A program made the translations under genes and the position numbers. The notes under the pieces were generated by a model. The model saw nothing but the letters and a program-made list of their open reading frames with translations, had not been told where the DNA came from and ran no database searches. Of a DNA stretch of 64,000 nt, positions 44,559 through 52,033 are shown in pieces. This stretch comes from Methylobacterium sp. J-077 (GTDB lineage: Bacteria; Pseudomonadota; Alphaproteobacteria; Rhizobiales; Beijerinckiaceae): the NCBI RefSeq assembly GCF_022829365.1, contig NZ_JAKSYJ010000196.1, positions 124,001-188,000 on the forward strand. The letters run 5' to 3'. Every line of letters begins with the position of its first letter. Within the stretch, counting starts at the first letter, position 1.

Positions 44559-45842
44559 ATGGACCCCTTCAGCAAGCTGAAGGCACTGCAGGACGGCGCG
44601 CGCGACCAGGCCGGCAGCTCGCCGTTCTCCGACATGATCGAGGCCACCCGCTTGACGAGCCTCGGCCGCCTGGACGAGGCGACCGCCCTGATCCAGCGCA
44701 GCTTCGGCTACACGACCGCGTCGCTTCCGGAGCCGGACGCTCCGGCACCCCGGATCCCGACCCGGCGCGAAGAGGCGCCCGGGACTGTCCGGCGAGACGC
44801 CGCCGAGGAGCCCCGGAATGCGGCGCGCGGCGAAGCTTCGCGCGGCTCGATCGCCGAGCCGGCGGTGCGGGTCCGCAGGGCGGTCGGCAAGGTCGTGAGC
44901 GGCCTCGCACCGGTGCTGAAAGGGCTGAGCCGCGCGCGCCGCGCGCCCGCCAAGCCGTCGGTGCCCCGAAAGCCCGCGCGCGAGAGCCGCTTCGTCGCCC
45001 TGAGCCACACCGAACCGGCCGGCAGCCGCGATTACAAGCTGTTCATTCCGGGTGAGGCGGCGGAGCCGGCACCCCTGCTGGTGATGCTGCACGGCTGCAT
45101 GCAGAACCCGGACGATTTCGCCGCCGGCACCGGCATGAACGTGCTGGCCGAGCGCGAAGGTTTTTTCGTCGTCTACCCGGCTCAGAGCCGGCAAGCCCAT
45201 GTCCAGCGCTGCTGGAACTGGTACGAGCCGCGCGACCAGCGCCGGGAATCCGGCGAGGTGGCGATCATCGCAGGGCTAACCCGGGCCGTGATGGCGGACC
45301 ACCCGATCGACCCGGCCCGAATCTACATCGCCGGCATGTCGGCGGGGGGCGCGGCCGCCCTGAACATCGCCCGGGCCTATCCGGACCTCTACGCCGCGGT
45401 CGGCGTGCATTCCGGTCTCGCCGCCGGCTGCGCCCGCGACCTCGGCTCGGCCCTGATGGCCATGCAGGTCGGCGCGCCCGGCCTCGGCACCGCACCCTCT
45501 TTCGGCGCCTCCCCGACCGGGCAGCGCATCCCCACCATCGTGTTCCACGGCGAGGACGACGGCACCGTGAGCGTGCGCAACGCCGACCAGGTGCTGGCCC
45601 AGGCCAACGTCGCCGGCCTGACCGCGCGGTCCGAGACCTTGGAGGGGCGCGGCCACCCCTTCACCCGCACCCGCTACCGGGACGGGACCGGCCGGGTCGT
45701 GGTCGAGGATTGGCGGGTGCGCGGTGCCGGCCACGCCTGGTCGGGCGGCCGCCCCGAGGGCAGCTACACCGATTCCGACGGACCCGATGCCTCGCGGGCG
45801 ATGCTCGACTTCTTCGCCGAGCACCGGCTCGGGCCGCGCTGA
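44559..45842 (+). CDS. PHB depolymerase-like esterase
   Basis: 427 residues from the ATG at 44559 (an in-frame GTG lies 21 bp upstream). The first ~140 residues are polar and Arg/Pro/Ala-rich, with MIEATRLTSLGRLDEATALIQR near the start, a pattern seen in Hyphomicrobiales PHB-family esterases. The alpha/beta-hydrolase domain has the oxyanion segment LLVMLHGCMQNPDDFAAGTGMN, lipase box GMSAGG with Ser near residue 261, an Asp in FHGEDDGTVSV, and His in GAGHAWSGG. No signal peptide is evident, so intracellular polyhydroxybutyrate or a soluble ester is the likely substrate. It follows dnaQ after 109 bp. Confidence 0.85.
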   Translation: MDPFSKLKALQDGARDQAGSSPFSDMIEATRLTSLGRLDEATALIQRSFGYTTASLPEPDAPAPRIPTRREEAPGTVRRDAAEEPRNAARGEASRGSIAEPAVRVRRAVGKVVSGLAPVLKGLSRARRAPAKPSVPRKPARESRFVALSHTEPAGSRDYKLFIPGEAAEPAPLLVMLHGCMQNPDDFAAGTGMNVLAEREGFFVVYPAQSRQAHVQRCWNWYEPRDQRRESGEVAIIAGLTRAVMADHPIDPARIYIAGMSAGGAAALNIARAYPDLYAAVGVHSGLAAGCARDLGSALMAMQVGAPGLGTAPSFGASPTGQRIPTIVFHGEDDGTVSVRNADQVLAQANVAGLTARSETLEGRGHPFTRTRYRDGTGRVVVEDWRVRGAGHAWSGGRPEGSYTDSDGPDASRAMLDFFAEHRLGPR

Positions 45843-45849
45843 AACCGCG

Positions 45850-45925
45850 ACAGGGGGCGGGCACAGCCTCAAGGCTTGCAGGGCGCTGCCCTGCACCCGC
45901 AAAAGGTCCCGGACCTTTTGAAACC
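45850..45925. repeat. Composite palindromic repeat, copy 3 (3' half)
   Basis: CAGGGCGCTGCCCTG, CACCCGCAAAAGGTCCCGGA and CCTTTTGAAACCG reproduce the right half of the copies at 25645 and 31628; the left half is reduced. It fills the gap between the esterase and the HAD gene. Confidence 0.75.
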
Positions 45926-45941
45926 GTGACCGGACCCATCC

Positions 45942-46823
45942 ATGACTGCACCGATCCCGACCCTCGACGGCCTCGCGCAGGTGGCGGAGCGCTACGACCT
46001 GCTCCTCTGCGACGTCTGGGGCGTGCTGCATGACGGCCAGACGGCCCATGGCCCGGCCGGCGAGGCGCTGACCCGGTTCCGCGGTCTGCCGGGCGCGCGG
46101 CCGCGCCGGGTGGTCCTGGTCTCGAACGCGCCGCGGCCCGGGGACGGCGTTGGCCGCATCCTCGACCGGTTCGGCGTGCCGCGCGAAGCCTACGACGCGA
46201 TCCTGACCTCGGGGGACCTCACACGGGAGCTGATCGCCGGGCGCCCGGGCGCCCGGATCCGGCATCTCGGGCCGGAGCGCGACCTCGGCATCTTCAAGGA
46301 CCTCGACCTCAGCCTCGTCCCGGAGGAGCAGGCCGATCTCGTCGTGTGCACCGGCCTGTTCGACGACCGCAGCGAGACCGCGGACGATTACCGCGACGAG
46401 CTCACGCGCCTCGCAGGCCGGGGACTGACGATGATCTGCGCCAATCCCGATCTCGTGGTCGAGAGCGGCAACCGGCTGATCCCCTGCGCGGGTCTGCTCG
46501 CGGCGGCCTATGCCGAGCTCGGCGGCACCGTGATCTATGCCGGCAAGCCGCATCGCCCGGTCTACGAGGCCGCTTTGGCCAAGGGGGCCGAACTCACGGG
46601 CGCGCCGGTGGACCCGGCCCGGGTGATGGCGATCGGCGACGCGATCCGCACCGACATCGCCGGCGCCCACGGCTTCGGCATCGCCAGCCTGCTCGTGGCG
46701 CGCGGCATCCACGCCGAGGAACTCGGCGTCTCGGCCGAGCATCACCGCCTGGGCGACGTGGCCGAATGGCTCGGCCGCCAAGCCGTGCATCCGGACGCGG
46801 TGATCGAGCGGCTGGTCTGGTAG
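45942..46823 (+). CDS. HAD-superfamily hydrolase, TIGR01459 family
   Basis: 293 residues. YDLLLCDVWGVLHDG is HAD motif I (Asp nucleophile; the second Asp of DxD is replaced by Trp-Gly spacing typical of class IIA), VLVSNAPRP is motif II (Ser/Asn), IYAGKPHRPVYEAAL gives the motif III Lys, and VMAIGDAIRTDIAGAHGFGI is motif IV. This pattern defines the NagD-like class IIA group, to which TIGR01459 belongs. The substrate is unknown, probably a small phosphate ester. It is probably co-transcribed with the following hydratase gene (34 bp). Confidence 0.88.
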   Translation: MTAPIPTLDGLAQVAERYDLLLCDVWGVLHDGQTAHGPAGEALTRFRGLPGARPRRVVLVSNAPRPGDGVGRILDRFGVPREAYDAILTSGDLTRELIAGRPGARIRHLGPERDLGIFKDLDLSLVPEEQADLVVCTGLFDDRSETADDYRDELTRLAGRGLTMICANPDLVVESGNRLIPCAGLLAAAYAELGGTVIYAGKPHRPVYEAALAKGAELTGAPVDPARVMAIGDAIRTDIAGAHGFGIASLLVARGIHAEELGVSAEHHRLGDVAEWLGRQAVHPDAVIERLVW

Positions 46824-46857
46824 AGCGTCGGCCCCGGCCGCCATGCTACAACCGGGG

Positions 46858-47682
46858 ATGGCCGATCCCGTCCCCGCCGCCACCCATGCCCGCACCATCC
46901 TGGCGGCGCACGAGCATCGCCGCCAGATCGCGCCCCTGACCGGCTGGGATGCCGGCCTGGATCTGGCCGCCGCCTACCGGGTGGCCGAGGAGGTCCGGCG
47001 CCTGCGTATGGCCCGCGGCGAGCGGCCGGTGGGCCGCAAGATCGGCTTCACCAACACGACCCTCTGGGACACCTACGGCGTCCACGCGCCGATCTGGGGG
47101 CCTGTCTACGACACGACCCTGCACGCGCGCGCCGCCCTGACCGGGCCGATCCCGCTCGCCGCCCTGGTCGAGCCGCGGATCGAGCCGGAGATCGTGTTCG
47201 GGCTGGCCCGGGCGCCCGAGCCCGGCATGGACGCCGCCGCTCTGCTCGGCTGCATAGGCTGGGTGGCGCAGGGGTTCGAGCTGGTACAGTCGCTGTTTCC
47301 CGGCTGGCGCTTCTCCGCCCCCGACACCGTGGCGGCCTTCGGGCTGCACGGCCTGCTGGTGCTGGGCGAGCGGGTACCGATCGCCGCGGATTCGGCGCCC
47401 GCCTGGATCGACGCCCTCGCGGGCTTCTCCGTCGATCTGCTGCGGGATGGCGCTGTCGCCGACCGGGGCAGCGCGCGCAACGTGCTCGGCGGCGGCCCCC
47501 TCGCGGCCCTCCGGCATCTTGTTGATGTGTTGGCTAATGATCCCGGGAGCCCGCCGCTCGCAGCCGGCGAAGTTGTCACCACCGGGACGCTCACCGACGC
47601 CCTGCCGGTGGCGTCCGGGCAGGTCTGGAGCACCCGGCTCTCCGGACTGTCGCTGCCCGGCCTCGACCTCGCCCTAGCCTGA
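46858..47682 (+). CDS. 2-keto-4-pentenoate hydratase / fumarylacetoacetate hydrolase-like protein
   Basis: 274 residues from the ATG at 46858; the ATG at 46843 is possible too. WDAGLDLAAAYRVAEEVRRL, GERPVGRKIGFTN and the metal-binding acidic pair in VEPRIEPEIVFGLAR identify the MhpD-like branch of the FAH family. GSARNVLGGGPLAALRHLVD and TTGTLTDALPV lie in the C-terminal half. Such enzymes hydrate 2-hydroxypenta-2,4-dienoate in meta-cleavage or decarboxylate oxaloacetate-like acids. No other aromatic-degradation gene adjoins, so the substrate is uncertain. Confidence 0.85.
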   Translation: MADPVPAATHARTILAAHEHRRQIAPLTGWDAGLDLAAAYRVAEEVRRLRMARGERPVGRKIGFTNTTLWDTYGVHAPIWGPVYDTTLHARAALTGPIPLAALVEPRIEPEIVFGLARAPEPGMDAAALLGCIGWVAQGFELVQSLFPGWRFSAPDTVAAFGLHGLLVLGERVPIAADSAPAWIDALAGFSVDLLRDGAVADRGSARNVLGGGPLAALRHLVDVLANDPGSPPLAAGEVVTTGTLTDALPVASGQVWSTRLSGLSLPGLDLALA

Positions 47683-47920
47683 CGCGATCGGACGCCTCTG
47701 CGTCCGCCCGCAAAAAGCCCTCTCGCGCGCGTGTCCGGCACAAAGCCGCAGGGCATCCGCGCGAAATCCCTCGCGGATGGCGCCGGATGGGGTAAGGCGA
47801 GACGGGGCGGCTGCGTGCGGCACGCGATTCGCGCCTGTGCCACACATCATCGCCCTCGTCTCGGCCCGGCCGCGACAGGGGGCGTTGGTGATGATTAGCC
47901 GACATGCCACATGCTGAGAC

Positions 47921-48172
47921 ATGCCCGGACGCGCGCGGAGCCGCTACACGACGTATCTGGTGTCCGTGACCGCGGAGCGGTCCGGCGGCCGCGGCCGGTC
48001 GGCCAAGCCCGCTCCCGTGGTCTACGCGGTGATGAAGCCGAACGCCGAGGCCGCGTTGGCGGCAATCCGGTCGCTGGCCGAAGGACCGGTCGCGGTCGCC
48101 ATCGTGGGCAGCCTGTCCACCCGGGTCTCCAAGGGGCTCAAGCTGAAGCCGGGTGAACCCCGCATGGTGTGA
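47921..48172 (+). CDS. Conserved-looking small hypothetical protein
   Basis: 83 residues. It starts MPGRARSRYTTYLVSVTAER, and MKPNAEAALAAIRSLAEGPV, VAIVGSLSTRVSKGLKLKPG read as an alternating alpha/beta sequence with globular character. No signal peptide or TM. No family is recognised. It stands alone after a 238-bp gap with no other signal, and its end is 10 bp from the petR stop on the other strand. Confidence 0.5.
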   Translation: MPGRARSRYTTYLVSVTAERSGGRGRSAKPAPVVYAVMKPNAEAALAAIRSLAEGPVAVAIVGSLSTRVSKGLKLKPGEPRMV

Positions 48173-48182
48173 CGGGCCGGAC

Positions 48183-48890
48183 TCAATCCACCGCCAGCCG
48201 GTAGCCGACGCCCCGCACGGTCTGCAGGAAGACCGGGTTGGCCGGATCGACCTCGGTCTTGCGGCGCAGGCGGTTGATCTGCACGTCGACCGTGCGCTCC
48301 CCGGCGGCGGCGCCACCGGGGCCGGCGAGTTGCTCGCGCTCGACATTGGCGCCCCCGGCCGCGGCCAGGATCGTCAGGATCTCGCGCTCGCGGTCGGTGA
48401 TGCGGATCAGCGCGTCGTCCCGGCGCAATTCGCCCCGGTCGATGCGGAACGCGAACGGCCCGAAGGTCACGGTCTCGGCCGCCGCCTCGCGCGCAGGCAC
48501 GCCGCGCTTGATGATGTTGTTGAGCCGCAGGGTCAGCTCCCGGGGCTCGAACGGCTTGGGCAGGTAATCGTCGGCGCCGATCTCCAGCCCCATCACCCGG
48601 TCATTGGGGTTGGACCGGGCGGTGAGCATCAGGATCGGCACCCGGGATGTCTCGCGCACGCTGCGGGCGTAGTCGAAGCCGTTCTCGCCGGGCATCATCA
48701 CGTCGAGCACCATCGCGTCGAACACGACGCTCACGGCCCGGGCCCGGGCCTCGGCGGCGCTGGCCGCCACGGTGACGCGAAAGCCCTGGTCGGTCAGGTA
48801 GCGGGCGAGCAGCTCGCGCAGGCGGCGGTCGTCGTCGACCACGAGCACATGCGGCGCCGCGTCGGGCAAGTCGGCCCGGGGGGCGGTCAT
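48183..48890 (-). CDS. petR: OmpR-family response regulator, PetR-like
   Basis: 235 residues from the ATG at 48890, which overlaps the stop of the MarR gene (ATGA). The receiver has HVLVVDDDRRLRELLARYL, phosphoacceptor Asp in MVLDVMMPG, LTARSN and the Lys of YLPKPFEPREL. The winged helix ends in TVDVQINRLRRKTEVDPANP and GVGYRLAVD, a PhoB/OmpR-type DNA-binding domain. A MarR gene overlapping an OmpR-type regulator is the petP-petR arrangement known from Rhodobacter, linked to cytochrome bc1 expression. No sensor kinase is adjacent. Confidence 0.87.
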   Translation of the reverse strand: MTAPRADLPDAAPHVLVVDDDRRLRELLARYLTDQGFRVTVAASAAEARARAVSVVFDAMVLDVMMPGENGFDYARSVRETSRVPILMLTARSNPNDRVMGLEIGADDYLPKPFEPRELTLRLNNIIKRGVPAREAAAETVTFGPFAFRIDRGELRRDDALIRITDREREILTILAAAGGANVEREQLAGPGGAAAGERTVDVQINRLRRKTEVDPANPVFLQTVRGVGYRLAVD

Positions 48891-49513
48891 CACGCGCCGC
48901 CACCCGCGGCGGTGCCGCGCCGGGCCATCAGGCGCCGCACCGCCGCCCGATCCTCCGGCTCGATCATCGCCATCAGAAAATCCTCCGGGGAGCCGAGCGC
49001 GTCCGGCGCGGCGAGCGCCCGGGCGAGGCGCCGGGCCTGGACCCGGGTGAGGTCGGCGGCCAGCTCGGCACCGGATGGCGTGCAATACAGCAGGCGCTGG
49101 CGCCGGTCGCTCGGGCCGGTCTTCTGGGCGACGTAGCCCTGCCCGATCAGGTCCTTCAAGACCCGGTTGAGGCTCTGCTTGGTGATCCGCAGGATGTCGA
49201 GCAACTCCGCGATGGTCAGGCCCGGATACCGGTCGACGAAGTGCAGCACCCGGTGATGCGCCCGGCCGAAGCCGTAGGCGGACAGGATCCGGTCGGGATC
49301 GCCGACGAAATCCCGGTAGGCGAAGAACAGAAGCTCGATCAGGTCGTCGCTGCCCAGCGCATGCGCCGGGTCCGCCGCGCGGGACGCAGGTGCGGGACCG
49401 GGAGAGGAGAGCCCGGATACGACGGCGCCGTCGCGCTGTGCCGATGAGGTCACGGGGGGCAGACCGTCACGTGGGGACCGTCCGGGTGGCAAGAAGGTCA
49501 GTCCCGCTGACAT
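48890..49513 (-). CDS. petP: MarR-family regulator, PetP-like
   Basis: 207 residues with a disordered ~55-residue N-terminus. The winged helix domain is clear: AYGFGRAHHRVLHFVDRYPG, LTIAELLDILRITKQSLNRV, LKDLIGQGYVAQKTGPSDRR and QRLLYCTPSGAELA. The DRR wing motif is typical of MarR. The 4-bp overlap with the downstream OmpR-type regulator supports the PetP assignment. The 230 bp to the divergent 8-oxoguanine deaminase hold the second copy of the compound hairpin element. Confidence 0.85.
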   Translation of the reverse strand: MSAGLTFLPPGRSPRDGLPPVTSSAQRDGAVVSGLSSPGPAPASRAADPAHALGSDDLIELLFFAYRDFVGDPDRILSAYGFGRAHHRVLHFVDRYPGLTIAELLDILRITKQSLNRVLKDLIGQGYVAQKTGPSDRRQRLLYCTPSGAELAADLTRVQARRLARALAAPDALGSPEDFLMAMIEPEDRAAVRRLMARRGTAAGGGA

Positions 49514-49627
49514 GTCTCAGCGCCGTCCGGGAGCGTCAAGCCCGGGGGCGTCCGCCCGCGAGACACTGATCGGGGACTTGCCGGCCGCCGCTCCGGGTCC
49601 GATACCGGTCCGGGCCGGATTCGAGGG

Positions 49628-49734
49628 CCCGAGCGCCTCGTCCTGGATATCGGATCCAGGACGAGGCGCTCGGGCTCTGGTTTGCATCCTCTTTGTCCGA
49701 AAGCCGGCAATTACCTTTCGGGATGATGCTCTAG
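49628..49734 (+). repeat. Compound hairpin element, copy 2
   Basis: Module 1: perfect 21-bp stem, arms 49628-49648 and 49654-49674, with the same ATCGG loop as copy 1; the stem has CGCCTCG / CGAGGCG where copy 1 has CGCATCG / CGATGCG, a compensatory change. Module 2 (49684-49734): GCATCCTC, TCCGAAAG, CCGGCAATTAC, CTTTCGG, GATGATGCTCTA. It lies just before a start codon instead of after a gene, so it is not simply a terminator. Confidence 0.85.
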
Positions 49735-49743
49735 GGGAACAGC

Positions 49744-51108
49744 ATGAGCGACGCCGACGCACGGGCCCGCCGCCTCTGGATTCGCGATCCGCTGGCCATC
49801 CTCGCCGACGGGGCCGGGGGCGGCATCGTGGTGGCGGGCAGCCGGATCGTCGAGCGCGTCGCCGCGGGTGCCCGGCCGGCATCCCCGGTGGACGAGACCT
49901 TCGACGCCTCGCGCCACGTGGTCATCCCCGGCCTCGTCAACACCCATCACCACGCGTTCCAGACCCTGACCCGCGCTCACCCGATCGCGATCAACAAGCC
50001 TTTGTTTCCCTGGCTGAAGGCGCTCTACACAATCTGGAGCCGGATCACCCCGGAGGCGTTCCGGCTCGCCACAAGGGTGGCCTATACCGAGCTGCTGCTC
50101 TCGGGCTGCACCACGGCGGGGGACCACCATTACCTGTTCCCGAAAGGGCTGGAGCAGTCGGTCGACATCCAGGTCGAGGAGGCCAAAAGCCTGGGGATCC
50201 GCGCCGCCATCACCCGCGGCTCGATGAGCCTGTCCAACCGGGACGGCGGCCTGCCTCCGGAGACGCTGACCCAGGACGACGACACGATCCTTTCGGACTG
50301 CGAGCGGGTGCTGAACCTGTTCCACGATCCGGCCCCGGGGGCGATGGTGCAGATCGGGCTGGCGCCGTGCTCGCCGTTCGCGGTGACGAAGCGGCTGATG
50401 CGCGAGAGCGCGGCGCTCGCCGCCCGACACGGAAGCCGCCTGCACACCCATCTCGGCGAGACCCTGGACGAGGACCAGTTCTGCCTGTCGATGTTCGGCT
50501 GCCGCCCGGTGGACTACCTGGAGGAGGTCGGCTGGATGAGCGACCGGGTCTGGCTCGCCCACGGCATCCATTTCAACGATGCCGAGGTCGCCCGGCTCGG
50601 CAAGGCCGGGGTCGGCGTGTGCCATTGCCCGACCTCGAACATGACCCTGGCGTCGGGCCATTGCCGCACCTGCGAACTGGAAGCGGCGGGCTCCCCCGTT
50701 GGCCTCGGCGTCGACGGCTCGGCCTCGAACGACAGCTCGAACCTGATGGAGGGGGTGCGGCACGCGCTGATGCTGAACCGGCTCACCTACGGGGCGGAGA
50801 CCGTGACGCATCTCGATGCGCTCCGCTGGGCCACGGAGGGCTCGGCCGCGTGCCTCGGCCGCTCCGATATCGGCCGGATCGAGCCGGGCCGCGAGGCCGA
50901 CCTGGCGCTGTTCACCCTCGACGAGCTGCGCTTCTCCGGCGCCCACGATCCGCTCGCCGCCCTGGTCCTGTGCGGCGCCACCCGGGCCGACCGGGTGATG
51001 GTGGCCGGGCACTGGCGGGTGATCGACGGCCAGCCGCTGGGTATCGATACGGGCCGCCTGCGGGAGGACCATTCGCGGCTGGCGACAGAGCTGTTCGGGG
51101 TGGGGTGA
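49744..51108 (+). CDS. 8-oxoguanine deaminase (AtzB/TrzN-like amidohydrolase)
   Basis: 454 residues. Metal ligands of the amidohydrolase barrel: HVVIPGLVNTHHHAFQTLTR (H-x-H), RLHTHLGE, VWLAHGIHFND and the Asp in LGVDGSASNDSSN. The region INKPLFPWLKALYTIWSRIT and TTAGDHHYLFPKG match enzymes shown to deaminate 8-oxoguanine to urate in the cytosol, which cleans the oxidised nucleobase pool. Guanine or an s-triazine are alternatives. GREADLALFTLDELR is the usual C-terminal beta-sandwich. It is single, with a repeat on each side. Confidence 0.88.
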   Translation: MSDADARARRLWIRDPLAILADGAGGGIVVAGSRIVERVAAGARPASPVDETFDASRHVVIPGLVNTHHHAFQTLTRAHPIAINKPLFPWLKALYTIWSRITPEAFRLATRVAYTELLLSGCTTAGDHHYLFPKGLEQSVDIQVEEAKSLGIRAAITRGSMSLSNRDGGLPPETLTQDDDTILSDCERVLNLFHDPAPGAMVQIGLAPCSPFAVTKRLMRESAALAARHGSRLHTHLGETLDEDQFCLSMFGCRPVDYLEEVGWMSDRVWLAHGIHFNDAEVARLGKAGVGVCHCPTSNMTLASGHCRTCELEAAGSPVGLGVDGSASNDSSNLMEGVRHALMLNRLTYGAETVTHLDALRWATEGSAACLGRSDIGRIEPGREADLALFTLDELRFSGAHDPLAALVLCGATRADRVMVAGHWRVIDGQPLGIDTGRLREDHSRLATELFGVG

Positions 51109-51112
51109 GGCT

Positions 51113-51166
51113 CGAAGGGTCCGGATTCAAAAGTCCGGAACCTTTTGCGGGGACAGGGTGGAACCC
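51113..51166. repeat. Composite palindromic repeat, partial inverted copy
   Basis: GGTCCGGATTCAAAAGTCCG and GAACCTTTTGCGGG are the reverse complement of the right part of the copies at 25645 and 45850. It follows the deaminase stop and could form a terminator-like stem. Confidence 0.6.
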
Positions 51167-51249
51167 GGCTCGGTCTCGGTGAGCCTTGAAGGCTGAAAAT
51201 CGTCGGCGTAGCCTTGCTGCGGAGCTGCGCCGAGGTGGGAAAGCCGCCC

Positions 51250-51429
51250 ATGACGATCGCCACCCTCAACAACCAAGAGTTCGAACACCATACCGGCTGC
51301 GCCAAGAAGGTTGCGGCTGAAGAACCGGTCTTCATCATCGAAATCTCGGGCCAACCGGCAGGCGTCGAAGACGTGGCGGTGGAGTTCCCCCGCGCGCGCG
51401 ACCTCGCGCAAGGCGCCGATTTCGACTGA
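51250..51429 (+). pseudogene. Phd-family antitoxin remnant with internal deletion
   Basis: 59 residues. The N-terminus TIATLNNQEFEHHTGCAKKV with EEPVFIIEISGQPA and the C-terminus GVEDVAVEFPRARDLAQGAD are recognisable as the two ends of Phd-type antitoxins, which usually have about 80-85 residues. Roughly 25-27 central residues (the usual LLSIEDY-type strand and helix) are missing, in frame. The DNA-binding end and toxin-binding end remain. The ATG of a toxin-like start overlaps its stop (TGATG). It is probably a decayed module. Confidence 0.6.
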
Positions 51430-51491
51430 TGTTTCTGCTTATCGCAAGGCCCTGTGAGGGGCTTCCCAGTAGACCGAGCCAGCTCAGCTGA
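51429..51491 (+). pseudogene. VapC-type toxin remnant, start only
   Basis: The ATG overlaps the antitoxin stop as in intact Phd-VapC pairs. The first residues MFLL match the usual MFLLDTN start of PIN toxins, then the reading turns into unrelated sequence and stops after 20 residues. The rest of the toxin is absent; repeat-rich DNA follows. Confidence 0.35.
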
Positions 51492-51540
51492 AAACGTGCG
51501 ACTTGAAGCAGTAAGGCAGTCCTTCTCAGAAGGTGCGACT

Positions 51541-51589
51541 GGATTCACACGTCGCCGAACGAGGCGCGGGCCCCCTCTCCCGTGCGGGC
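51541..51589. repeat. Degenerate short palindromic repeat
   Basis: GGATTCACACGTCGCC precedes a decayed CCCCCTCTCCCGTGCGGG (51571-51588) of the family at 11062 and 29196; GTTCACACATCGCTG follows at about 51596. Confidence 0.55.
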
Positions 51590-51649
51590 TACGATGTTCA
51601 CACATCGCTGCCGGATGAGGACTAAGGCTAACCCCAAGCGCGTCTCCAT

Positions 51650-51820
51650 CCCCCCTCTGCGGGGGAGGGTGGGCCTCGCGTCAGCGAGGGTCGGGAGAGG
51701 GGAGCGACCGTGCAGAACGGGACTTCGCCCGTCATGCCGGTCGCGTCATTTCCGGAAGCCGGGTTCCCCTCTCCCGACCCCTGCTGACGCAGGGGCCACC
51801 CTCCCCCGCAGAGGGGGGAG
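51650..51820. repeat. Long inverted-repeat element, copy C
   Basis: Arms CCCCCCTCTGCGGGGGAGGG-TGGGCC and GGCC-ACCCTCCCCCGCAGAGGGGGG, with inner GTCGGGAGAGGGGA / TTCCCCTCTCCCGAC. CTCGCGTCAGCGAGGG and CCCTGCTGACGCAGGGG are short hairpins at equivalent places. Centre: GCAGAACGGGACTTCGCC and unrelated sequence. The 604-bp gap 51430-52033 between the Phd remnant and fhs holds this element, two copies of the short repeat and no gene. Confidence 0.85.
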
Positions 51821-51857
51821 GGAAAGCCGCGGTGCTTCCCGTGTAGTCTGCCGATCC

Positions 51858-51900
51858 CATGTGTGAATCCGCAAGCCCGCACGGGAGGGGGGACCTGCGC
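51858..51900. repeat. Degenerate short palindromic repeat, inverse orientation
   Basis: CATGTGTGAATCCGCAAG followed by CCCGCACGGGAGGGGGGACC resembles the right half of the family at 29196, again with the GTGTGAATCC motif. Confidence 0.5.
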
Positions 51901-52033
51901 TTCATCCTGCGCCCGTGCTGCCGCACCGATACGGGAATTCAGCAGCCCGAACAGGAGAGGGAACGCGTCGCGGCCTGCGGAAGGCGATGTGTGAACATCA
52001 TTGCCTGCAGAGGCGCAGCCCGAGCGCTCCCGC

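Noticed and set aside
49628-49674. Perfect 21-bp hairpin read as a plain transcription terminator
   Set aside because: No gene on the plus strand ends before it and there is no T-run; it is better explained as a copy of the compound element.
51582-51866. Open frames running through the repeat cluster (also 28855-29247)
   Set aside because: They translate palindromic repeats and have no independent coding evidence.
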